From positions 25,169 to 89,168 of the forward strand of contig NZ_JAHZPJ010000008.1 of the NCBI RefSeq assembly GCF_019929345.1: a DNA stretch of 64,000 nucleotides, given 5' to 3'. The notes beneath the pieces are model-generated. The model worked only from the letters and a program-made list of their open reading frames with translations, ran no database searches and was not told where the DNA came from. Below are positions 28,839 through 39,406 of this stretch, piece by piece. Positions within the stretch are counted from its first letter, which is position 1; each line of letters begins with the position of its first letter. This DNA comes from Streptococcus oralis. Its GTDB lineage: Bacteria; Bacillota; Bacilli; Lactobacillales; Streptococcaceae. The position numbers and the translations under genes were made by a program.

Positions 28839-31373
28839 TTAATCTTCTCGTTTGCTTGTCAAACCCAAAAGTCCAACAAGACCTGCCAAGGCTAGACCAA
28901 AGATACCAAGGCCAGCTGTAGCTGTTTTAGCTTCCCCAGTATTTGGTAGCATCGCTTTATCATCTTTTTTCATCATATTAGCCATTGGGCTAGAAGCTGG
29001 TTGATCTACTTTCATATCTGACATATGGTGATTTGTACCCATCATACCCTCAGTCGTACCTGTAGAGCCTGTTTCAGAAGGCTTCGTATTCATCTGATCT
29101 TGTTGAGATGGTATTGTCGCCATTTCTTTTCCACGAAGTCGAATCGTTACTTGACGAGTAGCAATCAGATTGGTCAAATCAGGTTTGCCATCTTTAGAAC
29201 CATAGACTTTAACAGTAGCTAGGTATGTATGTGTTCCGTTAGCTCGAAGTTGATCCAGCAAGGCCTGACCATCTTTGCCAACCGTATTGCCATTCAAATC
29301 CACTTCGTAGAAATATTGACCTTTAGCCAAGCCTTCAAGTGGCAATAGGGCAGGATTTTTAGCTGTTCCGTTGTCTGACCATGGGGCTTTGTCTGAAGCT
29401 TTTAACAAGAGGCGAGTCAACATACCATCTCCACCAAAAGCTTCGTATGGAATAACTTGGTTGACACCTGCCAAGAAAGGTCCAGGAACCTTAGCCTTAT
29501 CAAGGTAGCTAGCTGGAACATCAATCATGTCTTTGACATTGTTAACAACAGAGTCTTTAACTTGATTTGGTGTGGTTGAACCATTCAAATTAACAGTCAA
29601 ATCTTTAGTCGCTACCAGATTGGTTAAGTCAGGCTTGCCGTCTTTTGCACCGTACACTTTGATGGTAGCCTTATAGCTTTGTGTACCATTTTGTTTCAAG
29701 AGGTCAAGCAGCTCTTTATCTGATTTACCTTGGGTGCCTGCCAAGTCCACTTCATAGAAGTAAAGGCCTTTGCCCAATTTCTCTACTGGTGGGAGAGCTG
29801 GATTTTTAGCTGAGCCGTTGTCGGACCACGGAGCCTTATCGGATGCTTTCAAGATAAGACGAGTTAACATGCCATCACCAGCGAAGAATTCATATGGAAT
29901 GACTTGATTGACACCAGCTGTAAATGGGCCTGGAAAATTGGCTTTGTCAAGGTAGCTAGCTGGGACATCTACTGTGTCTTTGGTATTGTCAGCCACACCT
30001 TTTTGAACTTCAGCTGGAGTGGTTAAACCATTCAAGTTAACATCCAAATTTTTAGTTGCTACAAGGTTGCTCAAGTCTGCCTTGCCATCTTTCGCACCAT
30101 ACACTTTGATGGTAGCCTTATAGCTTTGCGTACCATTTTGTTTCAAGAGATCAAGCAACTCTTTATCTGATTTGCCTTGGGTGCCAGCCAAGTCTACTTC
30201 GTAGAAGTAAAGGCCTTTGCCCAATTTCTCTACTGGTGGGAGAGCTGGATTTTTAGCTGTTCCGTTGTCGGACCATGGAGCCTTGTCGGATGCTTTCAAG
30301 ATCAGGCGAGTCAACATGCCGTCACCAGCGAAGAATTCATATGGAATAACTTGATTGACACCAGCTGTAAATGGGCCTGGGAAATTGGCTTTGTCAAGGT
30401 AGCTAGCTGGGACATCTACTGTATCTTTTGTATTGTCAGCCACACCTTTTTGCACTTCAGCTGGTGTGGTCAAGCCATTCAAATTAACAGTCAAATCTTT
30501 AGTCGCTACCAGATTAGTTAAGTCAGGCTTGCCGTCTTTTGCACCGTACACCTTGATAGTTGCTTTATAGCTTTGAGTGCCGTTTTGTTTCAACAAGTCT
30601 AACAAATCTTTATCTGATTTGCCTTGAGTGCCGGCCAAATCCACTTCATAGAAGTAAAGACCTTTGCCCAATTTCTCTACTGGTGGGAGAGCTGGATTTT
30701 TAGCTGTTCCGTTGTCGGACCATGGAGCCTTGTCGGATGCTTTCAAGATAAGGCGAGTCAACATGCCATCACCAGCGAAGAATTCATATGGAATGACTTG
30801 GTTGACACCAGCTGTGAAGGGACCAGGGAAGTTAGCTTTGTCCAAGTAAGCAGCTGGGACATCTACTGTATCTTTTGTATTGTCAGCCACACCTTTTTGC
30901 ACTTCAGCTGGAGTGGTCGCTGCTTGTGCTTCACTGGCTTCACGGTCTTGTCCAGAAACTGTAGACGCAGGACTTTCCACAGATTTAACTGCCTCTTCTG
31001 TTTGTTTCTTAGAGTCAGGTTGTGCTTGCACTTCTTCTTTTGGTGCTACTACTTGGTCTTTAGCAGTCACATCCGCTTTTTCTGAAGAACTTGTCGTATC
31101 CACACTTGCTTTAGGTGTTGGAACAGACTGTTCTGAAGGAAGAGCTACATCGACTGCTTTTTTGAGAACCTCTGCTGGTAAGTCGCTCTTTTCACTCACC
31201 GAAGCAGCGTCTGGCACGACTTGGGCAGGGGTCGGATTGACGACATCAGCACGTGCAGAACTTGGTTGACCAACTAGGACAAAGAAGCCACTAGCCACAA
31301 CAACTGAAGCAACACCGACACTGAGACGGCGAATAGACCAACGGGTATATCTCTGATTTGGATTGAATTTCAT
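28839..31373 (-). CDS. pavB: LPXTG surface adhesin PavB with four SSURE repeats
   Basis: 844 residues. YSIRK-type signal (WSIRRLSVGVASVVVASG, about 12-29), a variable Pro/Ser/Glu-rich stretch (about 43-150), four SSURE repeats of 149 residues (153-301, 302-450, 451-599, 600-748), a Met/His-rich segment (about 765-805), sorting signal LPNTG, hydrophobic helix and RED tail. PavB binds fibronectin and plasminogen in pneumococci (family knowledge). Repeats 1-3 are almost the same; repeat 4 is divergent. The number of repeats varies between strains. Confidence 0.93.
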   Translation of the reverse strand: MKFNPNQRYTRWSIRRLSVGVASVVVASGFFVLVGQPSSARADVVNPTPAQVVPDAASVSEKSDLPAEVLKKAVDVALPSEQSVPTPKASVDTTSSSEKADVTAKDQVVAPKEEVQAQPDSKKQTEEAVKSVESPASTVSGQDREASEAQAATTPAEVQKGVADNTKDTVDVPAAYLDKANFPGPFTAGVNQVIPYEFFAGDGMLTRLILKASDKAPWSDNGTAKNPALPPVEKLGKGLYFYEVDLAGTQGKSDKDLLDLLKQNGTQSYKATIKVYGAKDGKPDLTNLVATKDLTVNLNGLTTPAEVQKGVADNTKDTVDVPASYLDKANFPGPFTAGVNQVIPYEFFAGDGMLTRLILKASDKAPWSDNGTAKNPALPPVEKLGKGLYFYEVDLAGTQGKSDKELLDLLKQNGTQSYKATIKVYGAKDGKADLSNLVATKNLDVNLNGLTTPAEVQKGVADNTKDTVDVPASYLDKANFPGPFTAGVNQVIPYEFFAGDGMLTRLILKASDKAPWSDNGSAKNPALPPVEKLGKGLYFYEVDLAGTQGKSDKELLDLLKQNGTQSYKATIKVYGAKDGKPDLTNLVATKDLTVNLNGSTTPNQVKDSVVNNVKDMIDVPASYLDKAKVPGPFLAGVNQVIPYEAFGGDGMLTRLLLKASDKAPWSDNGTAKNPALLPLEGLAKGQYFYEVDLNGNTVGKDGQALLDQLRANGTHTYLATVKVYGSKDGKPDLTNLIATRQVTIRLRGKEMATIPSQQDQMNTKPSETGSTGTTEGMMGTNHHMSDMKVDQPASSPMANMMKKDDKAMLPNTGEAKTATAGLGIFGLALAGLVGLLGLTSKRED
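29130..30917 (-). repeat. SSURE tandem repeat array inside pavB
   Basis: Four 447-bp units start at 30917, 30470, 30023 and 29576 on the minus strand. Each begins with the codons for TTPAEVQKG (TTPNQVKD in the last) and includes PGPFTAGVNQVIPYEFF and KAPWSDNG. The near-identity of units 1-3 suggests recent copying and makes copy-number change by recombination easy. Confidence 0.9.
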
Positions 31374-31410
31374 AGGATTCTCCTTAGAGTTTTCTTTTTT
31401 TGATGACTCT

Positions 31411-31464
31411 AGTATAATCTCCTAAAATTAAAAAGGATTAAGAAAAAGTTAAAATTTTTCTTAA
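31411..31464 (-). promoter_or_regulatory. pavB promoter and candidate operator
   Basis: A -10 TATACT on the minus strand (31411-31416) has no good -35. Just upstream is the inverted repeat TTAAGAAAAA-7-TTTTTCTTAA (31438-31464). A poor -35 with an adjacent palindrome suggests activation by a regulator, plausibly TCS08. Confidence 0.5.
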
Positions 31465-31529
31465 ATCCCTCTTATAAAATACTTATATTGACTCGTTAAT
31501 TATTGGGAAAGAGAGTAGCCCTTCCTCCC

Positions 31530-32195
31530 CTACTCACTCAGTTCAGCTAGGGTGTCCAGATGTTGGTTATTAATGACGGCCATGATGTAGGCATCTGCCT
31601 GCAAGAGGTCATTGGGTCCGAATTGGACATCCAGAGGAGCATTTTCGTAGGCACGAAAACCAAGTACGTTGAGGTTGTATCGCCCACGTAGATCTAACTG
31701 ACTGAGGCTTTTACCTACCCATGATTGGGGGATTTTCATCTCGACAATCGATACATTCTTGTCCAACTGAAAGACGTCTACGCTGTTATGAAAGAGGATG
31801 GTCTGTGCCAATGAGCGCCCCATTTCAAACTCTGGTGAAATGACTGCGTCTGCACCAATTTTTTCCAACACCTTTTTAGCTGTATGGCTTTTGACCTTGG
31901 CAATGACGGTCGGCACTCCTAGACTCTTGCAGTGCATGACCGCGAGAACACTGGACTCCAGATTTTCACCCGTTGCGACGACTACGGTATCACAGGTGTC
32001 AATCCCCGCTGATAGAAGGAGTTCTTCATCCGTGATATCTCCAACTACTCCACGCGCCAACACTGGTTCAAATTGATTAATGCGTTCCTCGTGGTCATCA
32101 ATAGCAATGATATTCATGTCATGCTTGGCTAGGGCAGCCAAAACACTGCTCCCAAAAATTCCCAAGCCTAAAATTCCAATTGTCCGATCTGACAT
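31530..32195 (-). CDS. cabP: Potassium uptake regulatory subunit, TrkA/KtrA family (CabP)
   Basis: 221 residues. RCK_N Rossmann domain (GILGLGIFGSSVLAAL, about 7-22, with IDDHEERI binding the adenine ribose) and an RCK_C domain at about 135-220. The pneumococcal homologue CabP binds c-di-AMP through RCK_C and stops potassium uptake by its TrkH partner (family knowledge). Last gene of the operon phosphorylase - trkH - cabP. Confidence 0.88.
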   Translation of the reverse strand: MSDRTIGILGLGIFGSSVLAALAKHDMNIIAIDDHEERINQFEPVLARGVVGDITDEELLLSAGIDTCDTVVVATGENLESSVLAVMHCKSLGVPTVIAKVKSHTAKKVLEKIGADAVISPEFEMGRSLAQTILFHNSVDVFQLDKNVSIVEMKIPQSWVGKSLSQLDLRGRYNLNVLGFRAYENAPLDVQFGPNDLLQADAYIMAVINNQHLDTLAELSE

Positions 32196-32208
32196 CGTTT
32201 TTCCTTTC

Positions 32209-33588
32209 TTATCCGATAGTGATATCTGCTTTCATATAGTGAATCGTATCTTTCTTGTCTGGCTGGTATTCCGCTACACTGACCAGTAGTGTCAAGGGAC
32301 CAATACGGCCGATAAACATCAACAACATAACGATACTGAGGGCTAACTTACCTAATTCTGGTGTTAAATTTGCCGTTACCCCAACAGTCGCAAGGGCTGA
32401 AATGGTCTCAAACATGAGATAGATAAAGCGCGGATTTCCTTCTGCTGTTATCCCTAGTAAAATCAAGCCCAGTAAGAAGGTCAGCAAGAAGATAATAAAG
32501 ACACTGAAAGATTTTTGCACAGTTCGGGGTTCAATGGTCCTCCGAGCCACATTGGCATGAGGCAAGCCCAATAGTTCGCTACGAGCAAAGACCAACAAGA
32601 CAAAGAAGGTCGTAATCTTGAGCCCCCCTGCTGTCCCTCCAGGTGCCCCGCCCAGAAACATCTGCAAGATGTAAATCAGTAAGGTAACTGGTCGAGCCTG
32701 GGTGTAGTCAATTGAAGCAAAGCCAGCCGTTCTCATGCTGACGGTCTGGAAGAAACTAACCAGCAGTTTCTCTGGAGCGCTGAGATTTCCAATCGTTCCA
32801 GGATTATTCCACTCAATTAAGAGAGTCGATACTGTTCCAAAGAGCAGAATTCCCGCTGTTAAAAAGAGAACTAGCTTAGTATGGAAACGCAGACGGCGTT
32901 TTTTCTTTTTCCCAAACTGGGTCGCTAAATCAAACCAGACCATAAATCCTAGCCCACCCGTGATAATCAAACCTGCAATCACTAGATTGATTAAGGGGTC
33001 CGTTTGAAAGGCTACCAAACTCGTACTTCCAAAATTATCAAATCCAGCATTGCAGAAAGCTGAAATAGCCAAAAAGATAGAGGTTAAAATCCCTCGTCCC
33101 CAGCCAAATTCAGGAATAAAGCGGAAACTCAAGAGAAAGGCACCGAGTCCTTCCACCAGAAAAGTCGTCAGAAAGATCGAGCGGATAAAGTCCTTTAGAG
33201 ACTGAGTTTCCCCATAACTAAAACTTTCTTGAATGGTTTCACGACCACGAAGACTAAGCTTTTGCTTGCCTTGGATATAAAAGATTCCGATAAAGGTCAT
33301 GAGCCCCAAACCACCAATCTGAATCAAGATCATGCAGATCAACTGGCCCCAGATATTGTAGGTCGAAGCCACCGGCTGGGTGAAGAGCCCTGTCACACAG
33401 ACCATGGACACAGTCGTAAAGAGATGGTCAAAGTAGGTCGCTTGTGACGTTGCTGCTTGCACAAAGGGGAGGCTTAAAAGGAGCGAACCCAAGAAGATTA
33501 CTAGAGCAAAACTTAAAAAGATGCGACGGGCTGGCGATAAACGTCCCAGTGTCGTCTTTATTTTTTCCAAAAATGATTTGAATAACAT
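32209..33588 (-). CDS. trkH: Potassium transporter membrane subunit, TrkH/KtrB family
   Basis: 459 residues with eight to ten membrane helices and four pore-loop repeats. Glycine-containing filter segments are visible (VCVTGLFTQ, FCNAGFDNFG, RTAGFASID, ATVGVTANLT). With the CabP gene 13 nt downstream it makes a K+ uptake system. It starts about 33 nt after the phosphorylase gene. Confidence 0.92.
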   Translation of the reverse strand: MLFKSFLEKIKTTLGRLSPARRIFLSFALVIFLGSLLLSLPFVQAATSQATYFDHLFTTVSMVCVTGLFTQPVASTYNIWGQLICMILIQIGGLGLMTFIGIFYIQGKQKLSLRGRETIQESFSYGETQSLKDFIRSIFLTTFLVEGLGAFLLSFRFIPEFGWGRGILTSIFLAISAFCNAGFDNFGSTSLVAFQTDPLINLVIAGLIITGGLGFMVWFDLATQFGKKKKRRLRFHTKLVLFLTAGILLFGTVSTLLIEWNNPGTIGNLSAPEKLLVSFFQTVSMRTAGFASIDYTQARPVTLLIYILQMFLGGAPGGTAGGLKITTFFVLLVFARSELLGLPHANVARRTIEPRTVQKSFSVFIIFLLTFLLGLILLGITAEGNPRFIYLMFETISALATVGVTANLTPELGKLALSIVMLLMFIGRIGPLTLLVSVAEYQPDKKDTIHYMKADITIG

Positions 33589-33621
33589 AACTACATTCTA
33601 CCATAAAAACAGTAAGAGTAC

Positions 33622-34386
33622 TCACATGTGGTGCACAATGGCAAGACAGAGTTCGAGGGCCTTATCAAAAGCTTCTGAGCCCCAATCACGACTGTCGTAG
33701 TTGTCTAGATCTGCTAAAGAATCTGCGGTAAAGAGCAACTCTCCCCATACAACCCCACGTAGCTGGGCTACTGCCGCAAGAGCAGAGCACTCCATCTCCA
33801 CAACAGCACAGCCTTCTTCCTTGCGATAGGCGACCTTTTCAGCCGTCTCTCGGTAAAAACCATCTGTCGTCCAGGTCATAACTTCCTCGTAAGGAATGCC
33901 TCTTTGTTCTAAGACTTGCTCAATGGCAGAGATAGCCTCAATCTGCATCTCCATATAACGAGAAGGCGCTACATAATGGTAACTTGTTCCCTCATCTCGC
34001 AAAGCGCGAACAGGGACGAGAAAGGCATTCTCATCTATATTGGCTAGGACTCCACAGGTTCCAGTGGAAATGATTTGCTCCACACCATAGCCAATCAACC
34101 AATCCATAAACTGGGCCGCTGGGGCAGAGCCCACGGGCGCCTGGGCCAGACAAACCTCCTCTCCCTTGTAGTTGAGGACATAGACTGGATAAGTCTTGGT
34201 GGCCGAAACGAACTCACCAATACAGGCCGCACCTACTTCTTGAGCATAGCGGTCAATCTCTTCCTCCAAAAATGCATAGATACACTTCTTTGGCAACTTT
34301 AAGTCCAATCCCTCATGTGTTGGCATAAGGACCGCTTGGGGATTGTCATCAAACTCTAAAATGGGAATCGCATGTTTCTGAATCAT
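33622..34386 (-). CDS. Nucleoside phosphorylase family protein
   Basis: 254 residues from the ATG at 34386 (MIQKHAIPILEFDD), which has GGAGG 6 nt upstream; the longer open frame to 34515 is not supported. Features of the PNP/uridine phosphorylase superfamily: ISTGTCGVLANI near the phosphate site and VVEMECSALAAVAQLRG (the catalytic MECSAL) near residue 200. The exact nucleoside is not known. It heads the operon with the potassium transporter. Confidence 0.85.
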   Translation of the reverse strand: MIQKHAIPILEFDDNPQAVLMPTHEGLDLKLPKKCIYAFLEEEIDRYAQEVGAACIGEFVSATKTYPVYVLNYKGEEVCLAQAPVGSAPAAQFMDWLIGYGVEQIISTGTCGVLANIDENAFLVPVRALRDEGTSYHYVAPSRYMEMQIEAISAIEQVLEQRGIPYEEVMTWTTDGFYRETAEKVAYRKEEGCAVVEMECSALAAVAQLRGVVWGELLFTADSLADLDNYDSRDWGSEAFDKALELCLAIVHHM

Positions 34387-34568
34387 AACCCACCTCCTGT
34401 AATTTTGTACTATTGTATCAAAAGCTGACGGAGTGTCAAGGAGGAAGCTGATGCACTGAGAGTAAAAACAATACAATCGCAACTTTTTAACAGATACTCT
34501 TCTTAATGGCACCATGGACTTGCTTAAAAGTTCGATGAAATAAGCATATAAGAGAACACCACCTGTTG

Positions 34569-34622
34569 TGTACCCACCCTAAAAGTTAGATTTTTCTGTC
34601 TAACTTTTTGGGATACAGTACA
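34569..34622. mobile_element. 54-bp relic of an IS3-type element: two facing ends
   Basis: The segment starts TGTACCCACCC and ends GGGATACAGTACA. Its two halves are inverted copies (TAAAAGTTAGA and TCTAACTTTTT) with a 7-nt centre, and they resemble the end of the IS element at 63029 (TGTACTGACCCC). TTG flanks both sides as a possible 3-bp target duplication. It is an IS with its interior lost, or a tiny MITE. Confidence 0.6.
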
Positions 34623-34635
34623 TTGATGTGGGAGG

Positions 34636-34800
34636 TCTATTTTAGTTATAAGCTCTGCCACATTTTCACCAAGCTCTAATCCAAGCTGAATATACTCCTG
34701 TGGGTGATTATATCTGCGAGGTCATCCAGGAGCAACACCGCGATATGTTCATCCGGATGCAAGTTCAGATATAGGGATAAAAACGTCTAGACGTAATCAA
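34636..34800 (-). pseudogene. Short degenerate coding-like sequence
   Basis: The minus strand holds two overlapping, broken frames (HPDEHIAVLLLDDLADII and YNHPQEYIQLGLELGENVAE) without a start or ribosome site. They look like a decayed gene, unknown family. The remainder of the gap, 34800-35020, is AT-rich and shows nothing I can support. Confidence 0.25.
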
Positions 34801-35023
34801 CCTAATTAATTTTCAAATAATAGTTCAGCAACCAACCTCAGAAATTTTTAGAAAAATCCTTTATCCTAGTATATTCTAGAAAGCAACTATCATAAAGATT
34901 ATCTGGATTAAGAAGCGTCCTTCTAATAAGTCCAACAAGATAGCCACCATCTTCACCTTAAGTATATTTTGAGATTCTCAAAAATGATAGAAACAATTTC
35001 CTAAAAGCAGAAAATAGAATAAT

Positions 35024-35062
35024 AAAAAAGTAGCCCTTAAGCATATTTGATAGCTACTTTTT
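35024..35062 (-). terminator. Terminator of the type I restriction operon
   Basis: AAAAAAGTAGC pairs with GCTACTTTTT across an 18-nt loop, 43 bp past the hsdR stop, with T runs on both strands. Confidence 0.8.
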
Positions 35063-35104
35063 ATTGTTTAGGCAGATTTATTTCGTTACTCAATCAAATA
35101 ATTC

Positions 35105-38100
35105 TTAAATATCTCCACCAATTCCCTTGAATTTTTCAACAAAACGACTGATCTTTTGAAAAACGGTTTGTTTTTTTGTACGATATTGTGGATTCAGTGG
35201 GCTCATTTTCGGCAGAGCTTCATTCAAATCATTTCCATTTTCACTAGCATACTCACGCTTCAACGAAGCTTGTATGTAGCGCTTAGCTCTTTGTTCATTT
35301 AATCCCTCAATCCGTATCAACTCATCCGCTTCCCTTTTCTGCTCACCTTGAGCAAAAATAAAGAACTGCTCAATGATATCTGATTTATCAGCAAAACTAT
35401 CTAAGTCACTGTCATGGATGAAAGCAACTATCAGATCTTCCTTAGCTCGATTGCCAAGACTTGCTCGAATCGTCCGAGTAATTTCCGAAACAAGTTCATC
35501 CTTATCTGAAACCTTTTTATTAGTCTCAAAAATTAGCTCTAAGATATAGTCTAGATTGATTTCTTGGGATTTTAGTAATTCAACTTCAAAAACAATCGAA
35601 TCCCAATCAACTTTAGATTCGTTATCTTCCCGATTACGGCGTTCATTCTCATACCATGACTTAATGTCATTATAGGTTGAACGGTAGTCTTGAATTTCCC
35701 TCGTACTTGGGATGTCTAACCTAGACAACTCCTCCAGAGTTTCATCGTCCACATGGAAACGTTCCTTGAAAGCCTCTACAGCCTTATCATCTAAGATATC
35801 AAGTTCTTGTAAAGCTCGTAAACTCATGAAATCATCGTAGTTTTGTAAGATATTATCTAAACGAAGAAATTGACCAAACAACGAGACAAATTCTTTCTTA
35901 TCACTCTCTTTAATGATAGCTTGCGGGTCCGGAAATTTTTCTTGTAACTCTTGAACAACGTCCATATAACCCTTTTGCTCTTCACCGGCCTCCGTAAAGC
36001 CTGTCATATACTCTTGATAAGAACGTTCGAGCAAGACTTCTGCTGTCTCAGTCTTTCCAAATAGCTTAATAGCATCAGTTGTAGCCTTCTCTAAATCCCG
36101 GAAGGTTACAATATTCCCAAATGACTTGGTAGCATCATAAATTCGATTGGTGCGTGAAAAAGCTTGGATTAAACCATGATATCTCAAATTTTTATCCACA
36201 AATAAAGTATTTAAAGTCGGTGCATCAAAGCCAGTCAAGAACATCCCAACTACAATTAAGAGATCCACTTCCCGATTTTTGACGCGTTTAGCCAAATCAC
36301 GATAGTAATTCTGGAAATCATTACCGTTAATCGTAAAATTAGTGCCAAATAACTGATTATAATCAGCTATACAGCTACTCAAAAATTCTTTACTACTAAT
36401 ATCCGCTAAATCTTCCGGTGAAAAGCTCTCATCATCAATTTCACCAATAGCCACCTGAGACTCATTCGCAGCATAGGAAAAGATAGTCGCAATCTTCAAT
36501 GGTTTTTCAGAATCTTTTTGCTGATTTTGCAACTCTTGATAGTAGGCTTTTGCTGCATCAACACTTGAAACAGCAAACATAGCATTGAAACCTTTACCAG
36601 TTAATCGATGCGTCTTTTGATCAAAATGATCTAAGACATACCTAGATATTTCAGCAATTCGAGTCGGATGAAGCAGCGCTTTTTTATTTTCAGCTGCAGA
36701 CAACTTGGCCAAGTCCTGCTCGCTTTCAATTGACTTAAACTTCGGACGAACGTCGTTATAATCCACCATGAACTTCAGAACTTTTTGATCTCGAATCGCA
36801 TCAGTAAGCACATAGGCATGTAACTCACGACCGAAAACAGATGCCGTTGTCTCGGAACCAAGCGCATTCTCTACCTTAATCGGTGTACCCGTAAAACCAA
36901 ACTGGCAATATTTCTTAAATTTCTGTCTAAGACGCTTTTGCGCTTCACCAAACTGAGAACGATGACATTCATCAAAAATGAAAACCACTTGCTTTTGATA
37001 AATTTCATGATGACTTTCACTGCTCATAAAATTGTTAAGCTTCTGAATGGTCGTCACGACAATTTTATTATCATCCTTCTCGATATTGCGTTTGAGTCCT
37101 GCAGTGCTATTTGAACCATTGACTGAGTCAGGTGAAAATCGCTGGTACTCTTTCATAGTCTGATAATCCAAGTCCTTGCGGTCCACCACAAAGAAAACCT
37201 TATCCACTTCTTCCATCTCAGTAGCAAGTCTAGCAGCTTTAAAACTTGTCAGGGTCTTCCCTGAACCAGTAGTATGCCAAATATAGCCACCTGTATCAGG
37301 ACCGCTTTTGATTTTTGAAGCAATAGCTGAACGTATCTTCCAGATGATTCGTTCAGTTGCTGCAATCTGATAAGGACGCATGATGAGAAGAGTGTTATTA
37401 GTATCAAAGACAGAATAATTTATCAAAACATTTAATAAGGTCTGTTGACTCAAGAAGGTTGCTGTAAAGTCCTTCAAGTCCTTAATAGGATTATTATTTT
37501 TCAAAGCCCAGTTCATGGTGAACTCATAAGAATTCTTATCTCGCTTGGTCGTATTAGCAAAATACCGAGTATCCGTTCCGTTTGAAATGATAAAAATCTG
37601 AAGGTACTTAAAGAGAGAATTCTCCTCATTGAAACTCTCTTTACTATATCTGTGCACCTGATTAAAGGCCTCTCGAATCGCAACTCCGCGTTTTTTGAGC
37701 TCAATTTGTACCAGAGGCAATCCGTTTACCAGCAAGGTCACATCATAACGATTGCTACTGGTACCGACTTGCTTCATTTGATTAATGACTTGCAGTTTAT
37801 TTCGACTAATATTTTTCTTATCCCATAGATAGATATTCTGGATATGCCCATCATCAAAGATAAAATCATAAATATAGTTGTCATGAAGTTTTCTGGTACG
37901 ATCAATCAAACTGTCACTGGGTTTATTGAGGTACTCATCCAAGAAGCGCAACCACTCAGCATCTGTAAAAACCACATTATTCAGAACTTCCATCTGAGTC
38001 TTGAGATTAGCCAAAAGCGCCTCTGGGGTCGTCAAATAAGTAAGATACTCGTATCCTTGCTGGCGCAAGTCAGCAATCAACTCCTTCTCCAAATCCGCCT

Positions 38101-38200
38101 CAGTCTGATACTGACTAGGCTGTTCTAGCTTGGTATACTTTTCTAAAATGATAAAATTATCTGACTCAACAATAGCTGTAGTGAATGTACTTTCAGACAT
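35105..38200 (-). CDS. hsdR: Type I restriction enzyme R subunit HsdR
   Basis: 1031 residues, full length. N-terminal nuclease with the PD-(D/E)xK pattern ([19 protein letters not shown]), helicase Walker [17 protein letters not shown]-type box [13 protein letters not shown], motif [11 protein letters not shown] and motif [15 protein letters not shown], then a helical C-terminus for binding the M2S1 core. It translocates DNA and cuts unmodified foreign DNA. The start is 2 nt after the prrC stop. Last gene of the operon. Confidence 0.95.
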   Translation of the reverse strand: MSESTFTTAIVESDNFIILEKYTKLEQPSQYQTEADLEKELIADLRQQGYEYLTYLTTPEALLANLKTQMEVLNNVVFTDAEWLRFLDEYLNKPSDSLIDRTRKLHDNYIYDFIFDDGHIQNIYLWDKKNISRNKLQVINQMKQVGTSSNRYDVTLLVNGLPLVQIELKKRGVAIREAFNQVHRYSKESFNEENSLFKYLQIFIISNGTDTRYFANTTKRDKNSYEFTMNWALKNNNPIKDLKDFTATFLSQQTLLNVLINYSVFDTNNTLLIMRPYQIAATERIIWKIRSAIASKIKSGPDTGGYIWHTTGSGKTLTSFKAARLATEMEEVDKVFFVVDRKDLDYQTMKEYQRFSPDSVNGSNSTAGLKRNIEKDDNKIVVTTIQKLNNFMSSESHHEIYQKQVVFIFDECHRSQFGEAQKRLRQKFKKYCQFGFTGTPIKVENALGSETTASVFGRELHAYVLTDAIRDQKVLKFMVDYNDVRPKFKSIESEQDLAKLSAAENKKALLHPTRIAEISRYVLDHFDQKTHRLTGKGFNAMFAVSSVDAAKAYYQELQNQQKDSEKPLKIATIFSYAANESQVAIGEIDDESFSPEDLADISSKEFLSSCIADYNQLFGTNFTINGNDFQNYYRDLAKRVKNREVDLLIVVGMFLTGFDAPTLNTLFVDKNLRYHGLIQAFSRTNRIYDATKSFGNIVTFRDLEKATTDAIKLFGKTETAEVLLERSYQEYMTGFTEAGEEQKGYMDVVQELQEKFPDPQAIIKESDKKEFVSLFGQFLRLDNILQNYDDFMSLRALQELDILDDKAVEAFKERFHVDDETLEELSRLDIPSTREIQDYRSTYNDIKSWYENERRNREDNESKVDWDSIVFEVELLKSQEINLDYILELIFETNKKVSDKDELVSEITRTIRASLGNRAKEDLIVAFIHDSDLDSFADKSDIIEQFFIFAQGEQKREADELIRIEGLNEQRAKRYIQASLKREYASENGNDLNEALPKMSPLNPQYRTKKQTVFQKISRFVEKFKGIGGDI

Positions 38201-38202
38201 AA

Positions 38203-39387
38203 TTACTCCTTATAATTGCAAGTGCTCTCTAAATGCTGTAACAGGTTTTTTAAAAGCGCAGTTTCTGGGAGGGTTACTAGTTCATCTTCCTCGGTTGATA
38301 CTTTAGAATGACTAGAAATATTTAATATCCTTGACTCATAGTTACTAAAACTTCCTTCATTATCACGTGGCAATAAATCCTGCCATTTTTGATAACCCAG
38401 GAAAGTTGCTGTTTTCTCGTAAAGATTTCTTAAAAAATTAAAATGATATTTATAAACCAAATTGTCTTCTATAGCTTTATGTAATGATTTTCTTAAAAAA
38501 TTATGATAAGCAAAAGGAGAGTCATCCGGTTGAGGTATCAGCTCATATGACCCATCTTCTAATTTTTCAAATCTAAATCTACTACTATCAGGAACCTTTC
38601 GGGTGTCAATATAGGTTCCATACTTTCCAGTTTCTTCGTCAATAGCTCGCTTACTATATCTCTCATTCCGTTTAATATTTTTTAACTCATTATATAAGAC
38701 GTTATAGAATAAAGGATTGTGAGTTGTTATTATAAATTTAAGATCAGACTTACTCGTTCTAATTAACTTACCTAAATTTGATGCAACTTCTATCAAGTGG
38801 TTTTCATCTAATGATGAAACTGGGTCATCAATAAATACATACTCTAAATCATCAAACTCTCTAGTACTACGTTCATCAGGTTCTAGTATATCAAGCTCAC
38901 TAATAACTAGCTCTAGCAATGTATAAAAAATAGACCAAATAAAATTGCTCTCTTCACCTTTGGATAACTTAATTTGTTCGTTTAGTCTATCCTCACCATC
39001 ACCACTTTGAATAGTGAAAAGAATATGACCATCTGACAAAAGAAATGAAGGTGTCATTTTATCATTTGTATAATGCTGAAAATGCGAAATAATATTCTGA
39101 TCCTGTCCCTGCTCTTGAATAATCCAAGATATAAAAGAATTTGGCTGAATCTTCAGTTTAAAATCTTGATTGCTATCAAGATCATTATCCCAATAGAACA
39201 AGTCCTCAGTAAAAGCATTATAATAAAGAATCTTATCTCTCGTAAGACCGCCTTCTTCAGCTTGAAACAACTTAGCAAACTCTTTAGAGAGTCTGGTCTT
39301 GCCTGTCCCATTAAAGGCGTAGATCAGCTGAACTTTCTGGTTTGAAGCTTTTAACTCTTGTGCAATATCACTTAGCGCTTTTGCCAT
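38203..39387 (-). CDS. prrC: PrrC-type tRNA anticodon nuclease
   Basis: 394 residues; E. coli PrrC has 396. N-terminal ABC-type ATPase: [17 protein letters not shown] (Walker A about 24-31), [18 protein letters not shown], signature [12 protein letters not shown], Walker B with D-loop [15 protein letters not shown] and the switch FIITTHN. C-terminal nuclease part: Arg320 and Glu324 in [15 protein letters not shown] and His360 in NISSHSKVS correspond to the Arg-Glu-His catalytic triad known in PrrC. PrrC cuts tRNA-Lys in the anticodon loop when the restriction enzyme is disabled by phage. The gene lies between hsdS and hsdR, exactly as in the E. coli prr locus. Confidence 0.92.
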   Translation of the reverse strand: MAKALSDIAQELKASNQKVQLIYAFNGTGKTRLSKEFAKLFQAEEGGLTRDKILYYNAFTEDLFYWDNDLDSNQDFKLKIQPNSFISWIIQEQGQDQNIISHFQHYTNDKMTPSFLLSDGHILFTIQSGDGEDRLNEQIKLSKGEESNFIWSIFYTLLELVISELDILEPDERSTREFDDLEYVFIDDPVSSLDENHLIEVASNLGKLIRTSKSDLKFIITTHNPLFYNVLYNELKNIKRNERYSKRAIDEETGKYGTYIDTRKVPDSSRFRFEKLEDGSYELIPQPDDSPFAYHNFLRKSLHKAIEDNLVYKYHFNFLRNLYEKTATFLGYQKWQDLLPRDNEGSFSNYESRILNISSHSKVSTEEDELVTLPETALLKNLLQHLESTCNYKE

Positions 39388-39406
39388 ATCCCTTTCCTAT
39401 TCTTTT

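Noticed and set aside
29130..30917. Repeats that could be taken for a CRISPR array
   Set aside because: The unit is 447 bp, in frame and coding (SSURE repeats of PavB); there are no short repeats with unique spacers.
30177..31269. Long plus-strand open frames opposite pavB
   Set aside because: They mirror the codon pattern of the repeats in pavB and have no start signals.
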